A stretch of 64,000 nucleotides of DNA from Polychytrium aggregatum (Eukaryota > Chytridiomycota > Chytridiomycetes > Polychytriales): assembly GCF_025602895.1 (NCBI RefSeq), contig NW_026516240.1, positions 1-64,000 on the forward strand, in the 5' to 3' direction. A model generated the notes under the pieces. It was not told the DNA's origin. It ran no database searches and saw only the letters and a list, made by a program, of their open reading frames with translations. This document shows positions 43,052 to 54,918 of the stretch, one piece after another. The number at the start of each line of letters is the position of its first letter. The first letter of the stretch is position 1. Made by a program: the position numbers and the translations under genes.

Positions 43052-46000
43052 ATGTCGAGCAAGAAGGAAAGGAGAGCCCAGAAAAAGGCATCGGCCCAAG
43101 TCCTGTCGACCGCCGCGAGTGCCCCCCTGCCCGAGCCCCCACAGGTTTGGATCGACGGGTGTCTGGGCTGCGTTCTGCCATTTCTCGCCTGCCTGGCGCA
43201 GTCCTGTTGCGGTCGGGAATGCTGCTTCGGCCATCCTGCGGATGGGCTGCCGGTCAGCCTTCGACCGGTTGCTCGCAGCCCCTATCCGACTGCCTGTCCC
43301 GGCTTCATGCAGCCGGGCATATGGGGCACCATCGTGCCTTCCATCCATGTTCGCGATATCGTTGCATTTTGCTGACCGTCTGAATGGGATATGTCCGTCT
43401 CCCCGGTCGAATATGAAATCTTGGCTACTGCGCTCCAATATCCACTGTCGACCTGAATGTCCCGGACCCGCATATGCGCCCGATCTAGTCCCAGTCCCAG
43501 TCCCAGTCCCAGACCCAGTCGCCAACGTAATGCCCGTGCCTCAGTCCCTTGGTTGCATTAGATCGCATCCCATTTGCGTCTCCAGCTGCGGCTCTCGTCT
43601 CGGTGCTCGTCGGCATCTGTGTTGGCAGCCAGTTGAGAGTGCATGACAGCGTCATTAATCTCTGTTTTGGCTGGCCGATCGGGTGGTTCTCGTCTTCGCC
43701 GCCTGGCTTTTCTGCAGTCTGAAGGCTCGAACCGGATGGGCCGATGATAAGGACAGGGCTGTTTCAGCCAAGTTTGAGGACGACTCGGCCTCGGCCACCA
43801 CCCCATCGAATGTGTCTCCGCATGCCGTCTCGACGCCGACAGCCATCAAGGGTCGCCGCGGCTCCCTCGGCCACAGTCTCCTGGGGTCGCCCAACTCGCG
43901 ATCGCCGCAGAAGGCTTCGTACGAAGACCGGCTCTTCTCGGATCCAAACGAGCAGCTGAAGAAGAAGGCCAACGAACCCGCCCCTGAGCCCAGCGCGCTG
44001 AGTGTCCCCGACTCGGGCACAACCACTCCCGTCGAGAAGAAGGTCAAGCCTCCCAAGCCCAACAACAAGCCCGAGGGTATCGAGGAGAAAAAGTCGCAGA
44101 AGCAGATGACCAAGGCCGAGCGCCGGGAGCTGCAGGTTTGTCAAAGCACCCTCAGTCGGATAGGCAGTATGTGCACCGGCCGTGGGAGGGGCTGGGCTGA
44201 TCCCTCTGGGGCGTATAATTTGGCTGTCAACAGGAGCGACAGCGAGCCGAAAAGGCTGCCCGCCAAGCCGAGGCAGCTGCTTCCGCCGGTAAGCCTGGAG
44301 GCAACAACGCAGGAAACAGCAAGGCCCAGCAGCCCAAGACACCGGCAAAGCAAGCCCCCGCTCCCAATTCATCCGGCACTAGCGATGCGAGCCGATCTGT
44401 TACGAGCCAGCCGAGCGGCCGAGCCGACGAGCAGTCCAAGAAAAAGTCCAAGGGCGAGCGGGTGCAGGACGCCAAGATGGTTCCGCTGTTCTCGCATCTG
44501 GACCAGTACCGCCAGCAAGCGCACATGGATGCCGAAATCAAGTCGCAGGGCCTTATCCACCCGGCCATCATGGACCTGGGGCTACTGTTTTCCGAGTTTA
44601 TTATCACGGGTGGAAATGCCCGCTGCATGGCGATGATGGATGTCTTCAAGCAGGTACGTCCGGCCTCTTCAGATCTCATACGAGCGGCAGGTCGGCTAGT
44701 CGATCCGTGGTGCTGACCAGCAAGTCTCACACCTCGTGCTTTGGCTTCATCGCTTTCCAGGTCATTGGCGACTACGTGACCCCCCAAGGCACCTCGCTGC
44801 AGCGACACTTGACCTGGTACATCAGCAAGCAGATCGATTTTCTGACCAACACTCGAGCACTGGCGGCCAGCATGCGAAATGCTATCCGCTACGTCAAGAA
44901 CGAAATCGCCAAGATCTCCATCGACACCCCCGACAACGATGTACGCTGGGCTGGGTCGCTGGGGAGGGGTTTATGAGCAATCCGATACACCGCTGGTGAC
45001 ACGCAATCGCTGGGATCGTCGCCTGTCGTGGCAAATCGATGCTGCCTTCGACTACACCCAGCGGGTGTGTGTGCTTCTTTGGGCTGATGGTATCGAGCCT
45101 GCTTACACCATCATCCTCACCGCTGCCTCCCACTTCCTCACTTACCCCTGCCAAATAGGCCAAGGAGCTCATCTGCAAGAAGATTGACGAGTTCGTCAAC
45201 AAGCGCATCATCGATCCCGACGCGATGATTGTCGAAAACGCCCTAAAGAAGATCCAAGATGGCGATGTGATTCTGATCTACGCACAGTAAGCAGTGGACA
45301 AGCACACGGTGGCCGTCTCTATCTCAGCAGCAGCAGCAGCAGTAACAGCGGCAGTGGACTAATTTGGTGTCGTACGGACGCCCCTATCGCTGCACAGCTC
45401 GTCTGTTGTTGCCCAGCTGCTTCTGGAGGCGCATGCCGAGAACATCAAGTTCCGAGTCATCGTTATCGACTCGAGGCCCAAGTTTGAAGGCAAGTTGGCG
45501 CCAGGGATGATGGCCGTTACTCTCCATCGATGCACTCAGGATATCTTTCTGGCGGCCTATCCTTTGGGAACATGCTTGCTCGATATGTTTCGTGGCATAT
45601 GGCTGATCCTCAATCTCTGCTGCGCGGACTCAGGCAAGGAGGTCCTCAAGAAGCTGGTTGGCGCAGGCGTGCAGTGCACCTATGCGCTGACAAATGCCCT
45701 GGGCATGTTGATGAAGGAGGTAAGCTTGGCCGGCTGCAGCCAGAGGAGCGTGTCGGAGAACAACGGTCAGAAGCAATGCTCAGTTCAGACACAGCAGCGC
45801 CGACGACCTCTCATTGTGTCGCTGAACCAGACATATACATGGTCTGTTGGAGTCGGGCTCACATCTTTGCGGGCCCCAACGTCGATTTGCGGACTGATCA
45901 GGAATCTTTGCTGCCGACTCACCGTTTATCCTTGCGACTCTTCCCCTCCATTTTACCGGAATCCAGGCCACCAAGGTGTTCCTCGGCGCCAGCACCATGC

Positions 46001-46508
46001 TGCCAAACGGCGCTCTGATGTCGCGGGTCGGAACGTCGCTTGTCGCAATGATGGCGCACGACGCCAAGGTGCCTGTGATTGTTTGCTGCGAAGCCTACAA
46101 GTTCACGGACATTGTGCGGCTGGACTCGTTTGTCTGGAACGAGCTGGGTGAGTGGCTGGTCCCGTCCCTGCATCTGATGCTGCGGTGCTGTTCTGATGAG
46201 AGCCACGGCCCCGAGCGTGCCAGTTTACTCACCTCGAGCCTTGCACACGACCGAACACAGGCAATCCTGAGGAGCTGGCCGATACCTCGGTCATGGCCCC
46301 GTCGTCGCGGCAGCCGTCCATGTCGGCAGCCAACCGCGCTTCGTCGGGGGTGCTGGGCGGATGGAGAGACATTCCGCCCCTCAAGCTGCTGAACCTGCAC
46401 TACGACATCACGCCGCCGCAGTTCATCACCGTGGTCGTCTGCGAGCACGGACTGATACCAAGCACCAGTGTGCAGACCGTGACTCGCGAGATCCCGATTC
46501 CGTTTTGA
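43052..46508 (+). CDS. GCD2: Translation initiation factor eIF2B subunit delta
   Basis: Regulatory subunit of the eIF2B guanine-nucleotide exchange factor, which recycles eIF2 in translation. Exons: 43052-43158, 43718-44135, 44234-44653, 44761-44940, 45159-45286, 45398-45489, 45634-45719, 45967-46147 and 46261-46508, about 619 residues. The border of the first intron is uncertain; 43144 to 43725 also keeps frame. The N terminus is Lys-rich and unstructured (MSSKKERRAQKKAS). The conserved eIF2B alpha/beta/delta core starts at VPLFSHLDQYRQQ and includes HPAIMDLGLLFSEF, ITGGNARCMAMM, FKVIGDYVTPQG, ALKKIQDGDVILIYAHSS, FRVIVIDSRPKFEG, CTYALTNALG, VFLGASTMLPNGALMSRVGT, and the C-terminal LHYDITPPQFITVVVCEHG with TREIPIPF at the end. 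The intron after 45489 starts GCAAGT, a GC-AG intron. Confidence 0.95.
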
Positions 46509-47400
46509 GGACGGCGAGCCAACCTGTCTCGGAAGGAACCTGCGCGACTGCCGTCCCTGGCCTCGACCGACAAGCACGCGGTGGGTCAGGCGCCGCAAAA
46601 GACGAGCCATATGACTTGCGTTCTCCCGCTCTGCCTCCTTTCTCGTCATCGCTCTGTTGCGCCTGCATTTACTTCTCTCGATGGCTGGTCACTCGCCCGA
46701 CGCTTCCCTGGTTGCCGCTTTGTTTAGTGCAGCTAACAACGATATAGTTCTCTGGACCCAGGGGCTGTACAACACGGGCTCTGTGTCGTACTGGTGGTGG
46801 TAGAGCCGTCGTGCTCGCCCCAGAAGTCGAGCTTGCCAACGTGTAAGCGGTGGTGGCTGCCGGAGTGTGCAACAGGTGTGCGTGGGCAGGGTTCGGGGGT
46901 GTTGCTGGTGTGTCTGCTGGCGGCCGTTGCACCGTCCTATCTCCAGAGATAGGATAAATCGATTGGATCTGCCGCGATGGGGCCAGCTCGCCGAAGGGGG
47001 GGGGTCACAGGCTGGCCCATCAATGTTGTGTCCTGCCAGGGTCACCCGCGGAGCATGGTGGTCGCGCATGTACCCCACAAACCGAGCAGACACGGCCGCC
47101 TCAACCAGTCCCGCTTGATCGCAGCTGCCGGCTCAGCGGGTCGCCTGATCGCGGGCTTGTTCGGCAGCCAGTGTCCGCCCCGCCCGGTGCAGCCTAAATT
47201 TGCGTTCCCACAGCGCCCCAAGTTGCGCATCGCACCACCCAAGGCCACTGATTCGGCCATCTCCAGCCCGAAGAACTGTCGGCAATCGCGGCGCATGACC
47301 ACAGCACTTGGTTGGTCGCGTGCGAGGACCGATCAGGCGACATCGCGGCAACGGCATTATCCCCACACGTCCAGGGCCGACCTTGGAGCCCAGATGCGGG
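46509..47400. other. Intergenic, no gene supported
   Basis: GC-rich sequence with several overlapping short frames on both strands and no recognisable product. It ends with the promoter of the secreted Cys-rich protein. Confidence 0.4.
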
Positions 47401-47407
47401 TATAAAA
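47401..47407 (+). promoter_or_regulatory. TATA box of the secreted Cys-rich protein
   Basis: TATAAAA lies 69 bp upstream of the ATG at 47476. Confidence 0.7.
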
Positions 47408-47475
47408 CGGCCCCTCGCAGCCGGCGGTCCCGTCGCCCTGCATCAGCTGCATCCGAAGCTGCTCCCGGAACAACC

Positions 47476-48063
47476 ATGAAGATCCTTTCGGCCACCCTCG
47501 TTTCCCTGGCGGCTGCCTCGCTCTCGGTAAGCAAAAGCCTGGCATCTGCATCGTGTGGTGCTGGGGATGGTGCTGGGATGCTGCTCTCATCTTGGACCAT
47601 TTCCCCTCGGCCGCCCGAGCCAGTGCCGATACGCACACCACCAACCGGCCGGCACCCTGCGAGTTGCCATACACAGAGACCACGTACTAACTCTGCTCTT
47701 GCGGCGGACCACTACTCTCTCCAGAGCGCCATCTGCGTGGGCAGCAACTACAATGCCTGCGTCGGCAACTGCTACAACAGCTGCGGCTGGATGGGCGCCA
47801 TGTCCTCGGCCACGATCGTTGCCAACTGCAACAAGTGCATCAGCCTCAGCTGCAGCACTTGCAGCGGCTCTCCTCCGCCGCCCCCTCCTCCTCCTCCTCC
47901 TCCGCCGCCGCCCCCGCCGCCGGCCGTCCAGTGCGTTGGCGGATCCATCAACGCTTGCCGCGGCAACTGCTACAACAGCTGCGGTTGGATGGGTGCCATG
48001 TCCTCTCCCACCATCGTCGCCAACTGCAACAACTGCATCAACACCAACTGCAACGGCTGCTGA
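47476..48063 (+). CDS. Secreted two-domain cysteine-rich protein with polyproline hinge
   Basis: Two exons, 47476-47526 and 47725-48063, joined in phase 0 (GTAAGC...CTCCAG); 129 residues. The first 17 residues (MKILSATLVSLAAASLS) form a signal peptide, with cleavage likely near the exon junction. The mature protein is two copies of a ~43-residue module with eight Cys each: C, NAC, GNCYNSCGWMGAMSS, TIVANCN, C and two more. They are separated by a run of about 17 prolines. The two modules differ mainly at their ends and share an unchanged YNSCGWMGAMSS centre. I do not recognise the family. The pattern suggests four disulphides per module. A wall, adhesive or effector role would be a guess. The ATG has a TATA box 69 bp upstream. 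The Pro-run microsatellite explains long antisense Gly-rich frames, which are not genes. Confidence 0.85.
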   Translation: MKILSATLVSLAAASLSVSKSLASASCGAGDGAGMLLSSWTISPRPPEPVPIRTPPTGRHPASCHTQRPRTNSALAADHYSLQSAICVGSNYNACVGNCYNSCGWMGAMSSATIVANCNKCISLSCSTCSGSPPPPPPPPPPPPPPPPPAVQCVGGSINACRGNCYNSCGWMGAMSSPTIVANCNNCINTNCNGC

Positions 48064-49214
48064 GTAGCTGAGGCGACAGCACGCCAACGCAATCGAATGC
48101 CGATGATTCTATGAATGGCCCTAGGGACAGTCTTGTGGATAGCCCATGAATAGTCGCATGGATAGCCCTATGAATATCCAATGAGCAACACAATACAGCA
48201 GTTCCTCTGTCCGCCACAGTCCCAGTCCCAGCTCATGTTTCCACCTGACGCGAGATGTGCTCATGTGACTCTGGGTGTGTGTGGCAGTCATGGCTCGATC
48301 CAGGCTGGCCCCCTCGATCCGGCTTGGTCCAGAATGCCAAGAGCGACTGGCCGTTCTCGCTGCGCCTCGCTCGCTCTCGCCGGGCAGCGAGAGAGCCCGA
48401 TCCGCCGCTTGCCGCAACGCGATGGGCCAATCACCACGTGCAGCCGACGCGCGGCTGCGCGGAGCCGGATCGGTGTGCGCGCCGCGTCCCCGCTCCGCCC
48501 CCGCCACTTGTGCGCTCTGTGCGACATTGCCGTGTGTGACGGGGCGGCATGCGCAGTCGTCCAGTTGCCAGTGTGCCCCCGCATGTATTCACGCAGGAGA
48601 GCTGAGCGAGGGGGGAGTGCAGAGAGCGGGATGGATGGCTGGTCGAGACAGCAGATGGGGCATCTGCAGCCCGTCGCAAATAGGGCCTCGCTGCGGGCCA
48701 GGCCGGCAGCGGTGCAGGTGGGAAAGCAAGCGGTGAACGACCCGTTCCATCCTGCTGGGGGGATACAATCTCTCTGGGACACCCGCCAACAAGCACGGCG
48801 GCACGGCATTGGCGGCCGAGGGGGGAGTCCCGCACGAAGCGTGCGAACGACGCCGAACGCGGCTTGTGTTGCAGTATCCCGCCTTGGATGGGACTGGGTG
48901 TTGCTGCCCGTGGGAATTCCGAAACGCTGAGCGAACAGCAAGCCAGAACAGTAAGCAGGGCCTGGTGATATGGGTCGGACGCGGGGCGAAGGCGGGCCGG
49001 ACGCCTCTGGGATGCTGGGTGGTTGTGTCTGTCGCCACAGGAAGCTGGCTGTTGCAGAGACAGGTTGTCGAGAGTGATTGCCGAAAGTAATTGATTGTCC
49101 AAGACATCCAGCAGAGACGTGGCGGCAGCGCTCATTTGCGCCGACATCAGATCCGCCAGTCGAACCCAGCGGTGGCCAGCTGCTTTTCCTTGCCTCTATC
49201 CGCCGGCCAAGAGG

Positions 49215-49290
49215 ATAGTCCGCCAGGGACTGCAGTCCCTCGCAGTCCCTCGCAGTCCCTCGCAGTCCCTCGCAGTCCCTCGCAGTCCCT
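49215..49290. repeat. 10-bp minisatellite
   Basis: About seven units of CGCAGTCCCT in direct tandem, almost without variation. Confidence 0.95.
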
Positions 49291-49339
49291 GTTCATGTCT
49301 CCGCCTGCCGCATCCGCCGCTCGATATCCCGCAACTGCA

Positions 49340-49435
49340 CAACATCTTGCAACTTGACAACACCCGCAAATGAACAACACCCTGCAAATGAACAACGTCC
49401 CGCAACTTAACAACATCCCGCAACTGAACAACATC
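49340..49435. repeat. 17-18-bp degenerate minisatellite
   Basis: About six units resembling AACAACATCCCGCAACTG, with base variation between them, lying 50 bp after the 10-bp array. Confidence 0.85.
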
Positions 49436-49751
49436 GCCCGCGCCGGTCTTTCCCGCGATCGCTGCGTGGTTGGGTTTGGGTTGCGATTGGCCGCCGTGCT
49501 GCCTTGTGTCCCAAACGGCCTTCGTCGCCAACGCGGGCCCCAGCCCGACTGTTCGCTTGTGCACATTGGTTCTCCTGCAGAAAAACACTCGCTGTCCCTT
49601 TGCGGCCCTTCCCATAAATTCGCTCGCCTCTCGCCGTCCTCCACCCGCTTCCATCCGATTCTCGAGGGCAGAACCCAGGCACCCGCCTCCGAACGCTGCA
49701 AAACGCTGCCAAACGCTGCCGAACACTCTATCGCCTCCTGCTCCTGCTCCC

Positions 49752-52044
49752 ATGCGCTCAGCGTTTGCTCTCCTCGGCGCGGCCGCCTTGGCCAATGCCT
49801 ACCAGTTTACCGGCACCGCCACTTACTACGGTGACGGATCCGACGGTGCTGCCTCGCCGTCGCCCAAGACCCCCGGCGCTTGCTACAAGATCTACCCCAC
49901 CAACCCGCACTACTACGCTGCCATCGTAAGTCGGCCTTCTGTTTTGGTGCCCGTGGGCTGGCCATGCAGTTCATGTGCCATGCGGTCCATGTGGTCCATG
50001 TGGTCCTCTGCCCATGGCGCCGCTGTTTGCTTCGAATGCTTGCATTGCATTGCTCGCCCAGGATGCTCACGGCCCTGTCTCTCTGATCTGCGTGCCCAGT
50101 CTCACACCCAGTGGAGCAGCGGTGCCTACTGCGGCTACTGCGCAACCGTCTCCAACGCGGCCGGGTAATGCTCACGTCCCTTGGCCCCCATATCTGCATC
50201 TGGCCCATCCCTGGTCCTGCCGCTGGTGATCTTGCTGGCGGCCTTGCCTGGTGACCTTGCTGCTGTACCAGCATTCTGACTGCTTGCGTCTGTCTCGGCC
50301 AACAGCAAAGTCCTCGTCTATGTCCCTATTGTCGATGAGTGCCCTGATGCTGATGTAAGTCCATCGCCATGTTGCTCTGTGGTTGTTCTTGATGCATCCG
50401 CGCTGGAAGTGCTCGCTTGGCTCACCCTCGTCTCCGTCTGTCCGCCGCCATCAGTGTCCCTATGGCCATCTCGACCTGTCGCCCGATGCCTTTGCGCAGC
50501 TCGGCCCGCTCTCCCAGGGCGTCATTGACATCCAGTGGAGTATGACCTACGACCCCGGATGCAACGGTCACGGCTGGGCCAACATCAACGGCAGCCCTGC
50601 TCCTCCTCCGCCCCACTCTCCTCCTCCTCCTCCTCCCTCTGTGAGTATCGGCCTGACGGTCGAATCCAAACCGATAGCGCCATGACCATAGACCTGCCTA
50701 TCAAGTCGTTTAGATCATTCAGATCGGCCACCATGCTTGTCGTCGGGCGGTAGTCGTGGCAGCAGCACCTCTGTCGGCATCAGCAACATGCTCTCGAACG
50801 AACGGATGATCCTGACACCGCTGTATTTCTCGAACAGAGCAACGGATACTGTGGCAACGGCAACGTCGGCAACGGCAAGTGCTCCGATGGCACTTGCTGC
50901 AGCAAGTACGGCTGGTGTGGTACCGGCACTGCCTACTGTGGCAGCAAGACTCCTTCGTCGCCCCCGCCTCCCCCTCCTCCTCCTCCTCCCTCCAGCGTAA
51001 GTACCGAACGGGATGCATGTGTCGATCCTCTCCTTCCTCCGCATCTTGGGCGATGTTATCGTGGCCCTGTCCGTTTCGTCCTGCTCCGTCGTCTCCGCCC
51101 TTTCCTCATCCTCAGCTGCATTCCTCGCCTTCCTCCATACATCGCACCCACACCAGGGCGGCTCTTGCGGCAACGGCAAAGTCGGCAACGGTATCTGTGC
51201 CGACGGTACTTGCTGCAGCAAGTACGGCTGGTGCGCCAATGACGCTGCCCACTGCAACAACCGCGCCCCTGCCTCCTCCCCTGGATCGTCGGGTGTAGGT
51301 TTCGGATGCCATTTGCCATTGGTCATTTGCTGTTGCCTGGGGTCTGGCTCTTCCGGAACCACCTTCCCCCCCTCCGATCACTTGCTCTTCCTCATCCATT
51401 CGCGCATCTGCTCATTCATCTGACGTACCTCATTTCCTTTATCAGAGCGGTTCCTGCGGTAGCGGCAAGGTCGGCAACGGCAAGTGCTCGAACGGCCAGT
51501 GCTGCAGCAAGTACGGCTGGTGTGGCACCACCTCTGCCTACTGCGGTAGCAACCAGGCCAAGGTCCTGATCGCCGAGTCCTTCGAGTCCTCCAACTCCAC
51601 CGACATCACTTACGACTCGTCCAACTCCACCGACATCACCTACGACTCGTCCAACTCGACCAGTGTGTCCAACGAGCCCTACGTCGACAGCAACGGCCAC
51701 GTTCAGTGCCCCAGCCCCTACACCAGCCAGACCTACGACTGCAAGCCCAACAGCCAGTGGATTTGTGTCCTCGGTCGCTGCGAATGCTCCAAGGGTGAGT
51801 GTGTCGACGCTGCCCAGTCCTCTGCGGGAGAGACAGCCGTCGAGTCGAGCTGAGCCGGAACAGTTGATTCTGCTGCCTTGAGTCCTAACGCCAGACGCTC
51901 TCTGTATACATTCGACAACGGTTTCCCCTCCCATCAGACTATGTCTTCAACTCGGGCAATGGCCAGTGCGAGTACCAGCCCGGTGTCGACGACCTGGAGT
52001 ACATTGCTCTCGAGGGCAAGAAGGGCTTCGTTGTCACCAACTAA
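49752..52044 (+). CDS. Secreted expansin-like protein with three chitin-binding domains
   Basis: Eight exons: 49752-49925, 50100-50164, 50306-50354, 50455-50640, 50838-50996, 51157-51294, 51446-51794 and 51938-52044; 408 residues, all joins in frame. A signal peptide (MRSAFALLGAAALANA) precedes an expansin/RlpA-like double-psi beta-barrel: TATYYGDG, GACY, CGYCATVSNAAGKVLVYVPIVDECP, HLDLSPDAFAQLG, and ending VIDIQWSMTYDPGC. HLDLS occupies the place of the expansin/loosenin catalytic-like Asp motif. Then come Pro-rich linkers and three hevein-type chitin-binding domains (each CGxGxVGxGxCxxGxCCSKYGWC), each about one exon. The tail has NSTDITYDSS repeats (N-glycosylation sites) and a small Cys-containing end domain (DYVFNSGNGQC, VVTN). 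It probably loosens or binds wall polysaccharide outside the cell. Chitin binding is well supported; expansin activity is inferred. Confidence 0.93.
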
Positions 52045-53260
52045 AGCAAGCTTTGCTGCCAGGCCTATCCACCCTCAAAACTCACCCCCCTGATCTTGCC
52101 CACCTCCAACTCCTCTCCTCCCCGTCTCGACTCCACCGAGTTCCATACACTCCGCTAAAGTTCCTAGATTTTGCAGTACCTTCTTGTTCTCTTCGGCCCC
52201 CCACTCGCATTCCATCTATGCTGCCGACGAACTGATTTGGTGATTCTGCCCCTGATCACGCTCCACGCCGCCGCCATCCTCAACCTCCATGGAGTTATTC
52301 GCTCACGTTTGTTTCTGCTCTCAAGATCTGCCAGACCGTCATCTGCAAGGGCTCATGGACCCATCCGTCGCTCCATATTTTCACTCACGCCGATGCATTG
52401 GTGTGGAGCCTCCCTCCCGATCCCAAATCATTCTGTTTTCCCCCCCCCTTCTTGACACATTTTTCTTTACTCTCCATTCCTCGTTCCCGCCTTTCTACCA
52501 CGAAACGGAGCAGCGAGCCTGCTCTCGAAAGAGTCTAAATACGAATCGACGAATATCGTATTTATGTGCGGGCAGAGGGGATAGAGTTTGTCTTCCCCTT
52601 CAATCCTTTTCTTCTCTGGTCCTGGGCAACGCCAGCCAGTCCGAAGCTGTTCGTGTGATCCCCCCCCCCATACCTCATACAATCTCATCGAAACATGGAT
52701 TTCCTGTTGAGCCAACCCGACCTGCCGCTCCCTGGTTGTGGGTCGTGTGGGGCTGCTCGCAGCAGGCGGGGGCGACATGACACCACCGCACTATTCCCGT
52801 TCCCGTCCCGTTCCCATTCCATTCCCGTTCATGTCTCCACCCGCCCTGGAAAGCCAGGAGTGCCCGGCCGTTGCCACCCCGACACGTGCCTCGTCCCGTG
52901 TCATCCTGCATCTCGTCGTATCTCGCCCGTCATATCTCACCCACAACCCGTCGCAGCCCATCGCAATCCATCGCAATCCATCGCAAACTCATCGCAGCGT
53001 AACCCCCCCCCCCACTCCAGCAGGTAGCCTCCCCCCCCCCAGTCTTCACAGCATCGCATATCTTATATGGAGCTATCGCTTGTTCTCTTCTGCCGTCTCG
53101 GCGTGATCCACCCCCATCGCTCCAGGAGCGGATCCGGATGAGCGATCATGTTCACTCCCGCCTCGCACCGCCTCTTGCTCGGATGCTGTCGTCCCTGTTG
53201 CCACCGATCTCCTGTCTAACGGCTTCGGCGTGTCCCGCATTCCTCCCCAGTCCACTTGCC
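52045..53260. other. Intergenic, no gene supported
   Basis: Low-complexity pyrimidine-rich stretches and homopolymer C runs (52440s, 52660s, 53005, 53030). Repeated CCATCGCAAT-type units lie at about 52965-52990. No coding signal seen. Confidence 0.4.
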
Positions 53261-53773
53261 ATGTCAAACGGAAAGGCCATCCCCATCAAGATCTCGGCTC
53301 AGGTCCAGCAGGACGCCGATATGCTCAGCTCTTCCGTCGCCAACCAGATCGCCACCGAGTACTTCACCTTCGATGCCAACCCGACGAGCGTCGTCAAGCC
53401 CGGCGTCCGGGTGGCCATCGTCGGCAAGGGCGACGACGGCGAATATCCCGAGGTCGAGGAGGTCGCCCAGCACCATGCCAAGCAGACCGTCGGCATCGTC
53501 AAGCAGATCCTGACCCACAACTACATCCACCCGAACGTCATCGAGGTCGAGCTCATCTCGGGTGCCGTCGGCCGAGTCGCCCGCGTGATTACTCCCGAGG
53601 AGCACGCGGCCGAAGAAGCCCATGGCTCCCAGGAGGCCCTGTCGCCCGAGCTCAAGCCCTGGGCCTGCTCCGCGTGCACCTACCTAAACCCGCTGTACAA
53701 TACCGAATGCGAGGCCTGCCAGACCAAGAAGCCGCTCGCCCTGGCCGCCTGGACCAACATCCAGTCCAACTGA
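53261..53773 (+). CDS. YwbE-like (DUF2196) protein with RanBP2-type zinc finger
   Basis: Single exon, 170 residues, starting MSNGKAIPIKISAQVQ. The upstream in-frame extension to 53138 shows no conserved features. Residues about 45-115 match the small bacterial YwbE family by pattern: VKPGVRVAIVGK, then KQTVGIVKQILTHNYIHPN, and ELISGAVGRVARVI. The role of YwbE is unknown; the fold suggests nucleic acid or protein binding. Near the C terminus, WACSACTYLN...TECEACQTKK is a RanBP2-type zinc finger (W-x-C-x2-C, N, C-x2-C), which binds ubiquitin or single-stranded RNA in other proteins. A stretch rich in Glu and Ala links the two domains. Function is not assigned; association with RNA or ubiquitin is inference. 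Confidence 0.85.
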   Translation: MSNGKAIPIKISAQVQQDADMLSSSVANQIATEYFTFDANPTSVVKPGVRVAIVGKGDDGEYPEVEEVAQHHAKQTVGIVKQILTHNYIHPNVIEVELISGAVGRVARVITPEEHAAEEAHGSQEALSPELKPWACSACTYLNPLYNTECEACQTKKPLALAAWTNIQSN

Positions 53774-54172
53774 GTGCCCATCAATGTGTGCCACTCGGCC
53801 CGCTCGGATGTCCACTGGCTGCGTCGGGTTTGATCGCCTCTTCTGACCGCCTCTTCTGATCGCCTCTCCTGATGGCCCGCGGTCGTGTCTCGGACATACT
53901 CCCCTCTGCGTCCTGGGCATCGACTGTCCCCACCCCCACAATTCCACCTCCCCTCCGTCACACCGGCGTCTTATCCCTGCCGTTGAAATACAACCGAGAC
54001 CGGGCCATGTACATTGACGATGCCTCCGAGACGACGACCGCCACATGGCGCCTCACAGACTTGTGTCGTCACGAGACTCACTCCATTTGCTCGTCGCTCT
54101 GCGTTGCCGCCGGTATTGCGGCTCGGGCACCTGCTTCTGCACCTGCATCTGCGGCGGACGGCTGAGCGCCGA

Positions 54173-54231
54173 GTGCTGGGTGCTGGGTGCTGGGTGCTGG
54201 GTGCTGGGTGCTGGGTGCTGGGTGCTGGGTG
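54173..54231. repeat. 7-bp minisatellite
   Basis: About eight perfect copies of GCTGGGT in tandem; both strands give open frames that are only repeat shadows. Confidence 0.95.
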
Positions 54232-54879
54232 CCCACCAGCTCATGCATCATCGTGACGATCCTTGTGTGTCATCCTGACGATCCCCGTGACAATATCCTT
54301 GCGTGGTTGGCACCCACCGCCTTCAGCAAACGATCGGCAGCTATCGGGTCACGTCGATTCATGACATACCGAGCAGCGAATTTCACACTCATTCGCGAAT
54401 GGCCACCGTTGACGGCGGCCAGCTCGGTTTCGCATCGGCACAGTCCCGAATCTGTGATGTCGATATGCATGAACTGCCACCCCATTGCATGCTGGCGCCG
54501 ACATCCCTGTTCGGGACCGGGACGCATACATCACAGCCACTCGGTTTGGTGATTTGCATGTGGCCGCATCCGGGTATCTGGGCAGCATCGCATCCAAGCA
54601 GCATCGTTGTCGCATCCAAGCAGCATCGTTGTCGCATCCAAGCGGTATCGCATTCAAGCAGCATCCCAGCAAGCCAACCACATTCGAATCGCCGTCACGT
54701 GTGCATGGTCGTTCGCAGCAAAAGAAAAAAATGGGTCGCTTCTGTTGAGCACCCGATCGTGCACATCTGGTCGTGCGCATCCCGACACCAACACACAGCG
54801 ATCGATCCTGTGGGCGATCCATCTGCCGCGAGATCCAGCAACCACCGAGCGAGTGCATCTGACCCAAGATTCGTGCGCT

Positions 54880-54918
54880 GCCACCACCACCACCACCACC
54901 ACCACCACCACCACCACC
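54880..54918. repeat. CCA/ACC trinucleotide array in the uS12m leader
   Basis: About 13 uninterrupted ACC units, ending 22 bp before the uS12m start codon, so probably within the 5' UTR. Confidence 0.9.

Larger units (their letters stand above)
48064..49751. other. Intergenic with two minisatellites
   Basis: No gene is supported, although many frames stay open in the GC-rich part (48.2-49.1 kb). The stretch holds short repeats (GGATAGCCC/GAATA units, about 48120-48180), a 10-bp array at 49215-49290 and a 17-18-bp array at 49340-49435. The end is the promoter of the expansin-like gene. Confidence 0.5.

Noticed and set aside
49215-49435. Tandem repeats as a centromere or origin signal
   Set aside because: The arrays are short, unrelated to each other and common in the window; no supporting structure.
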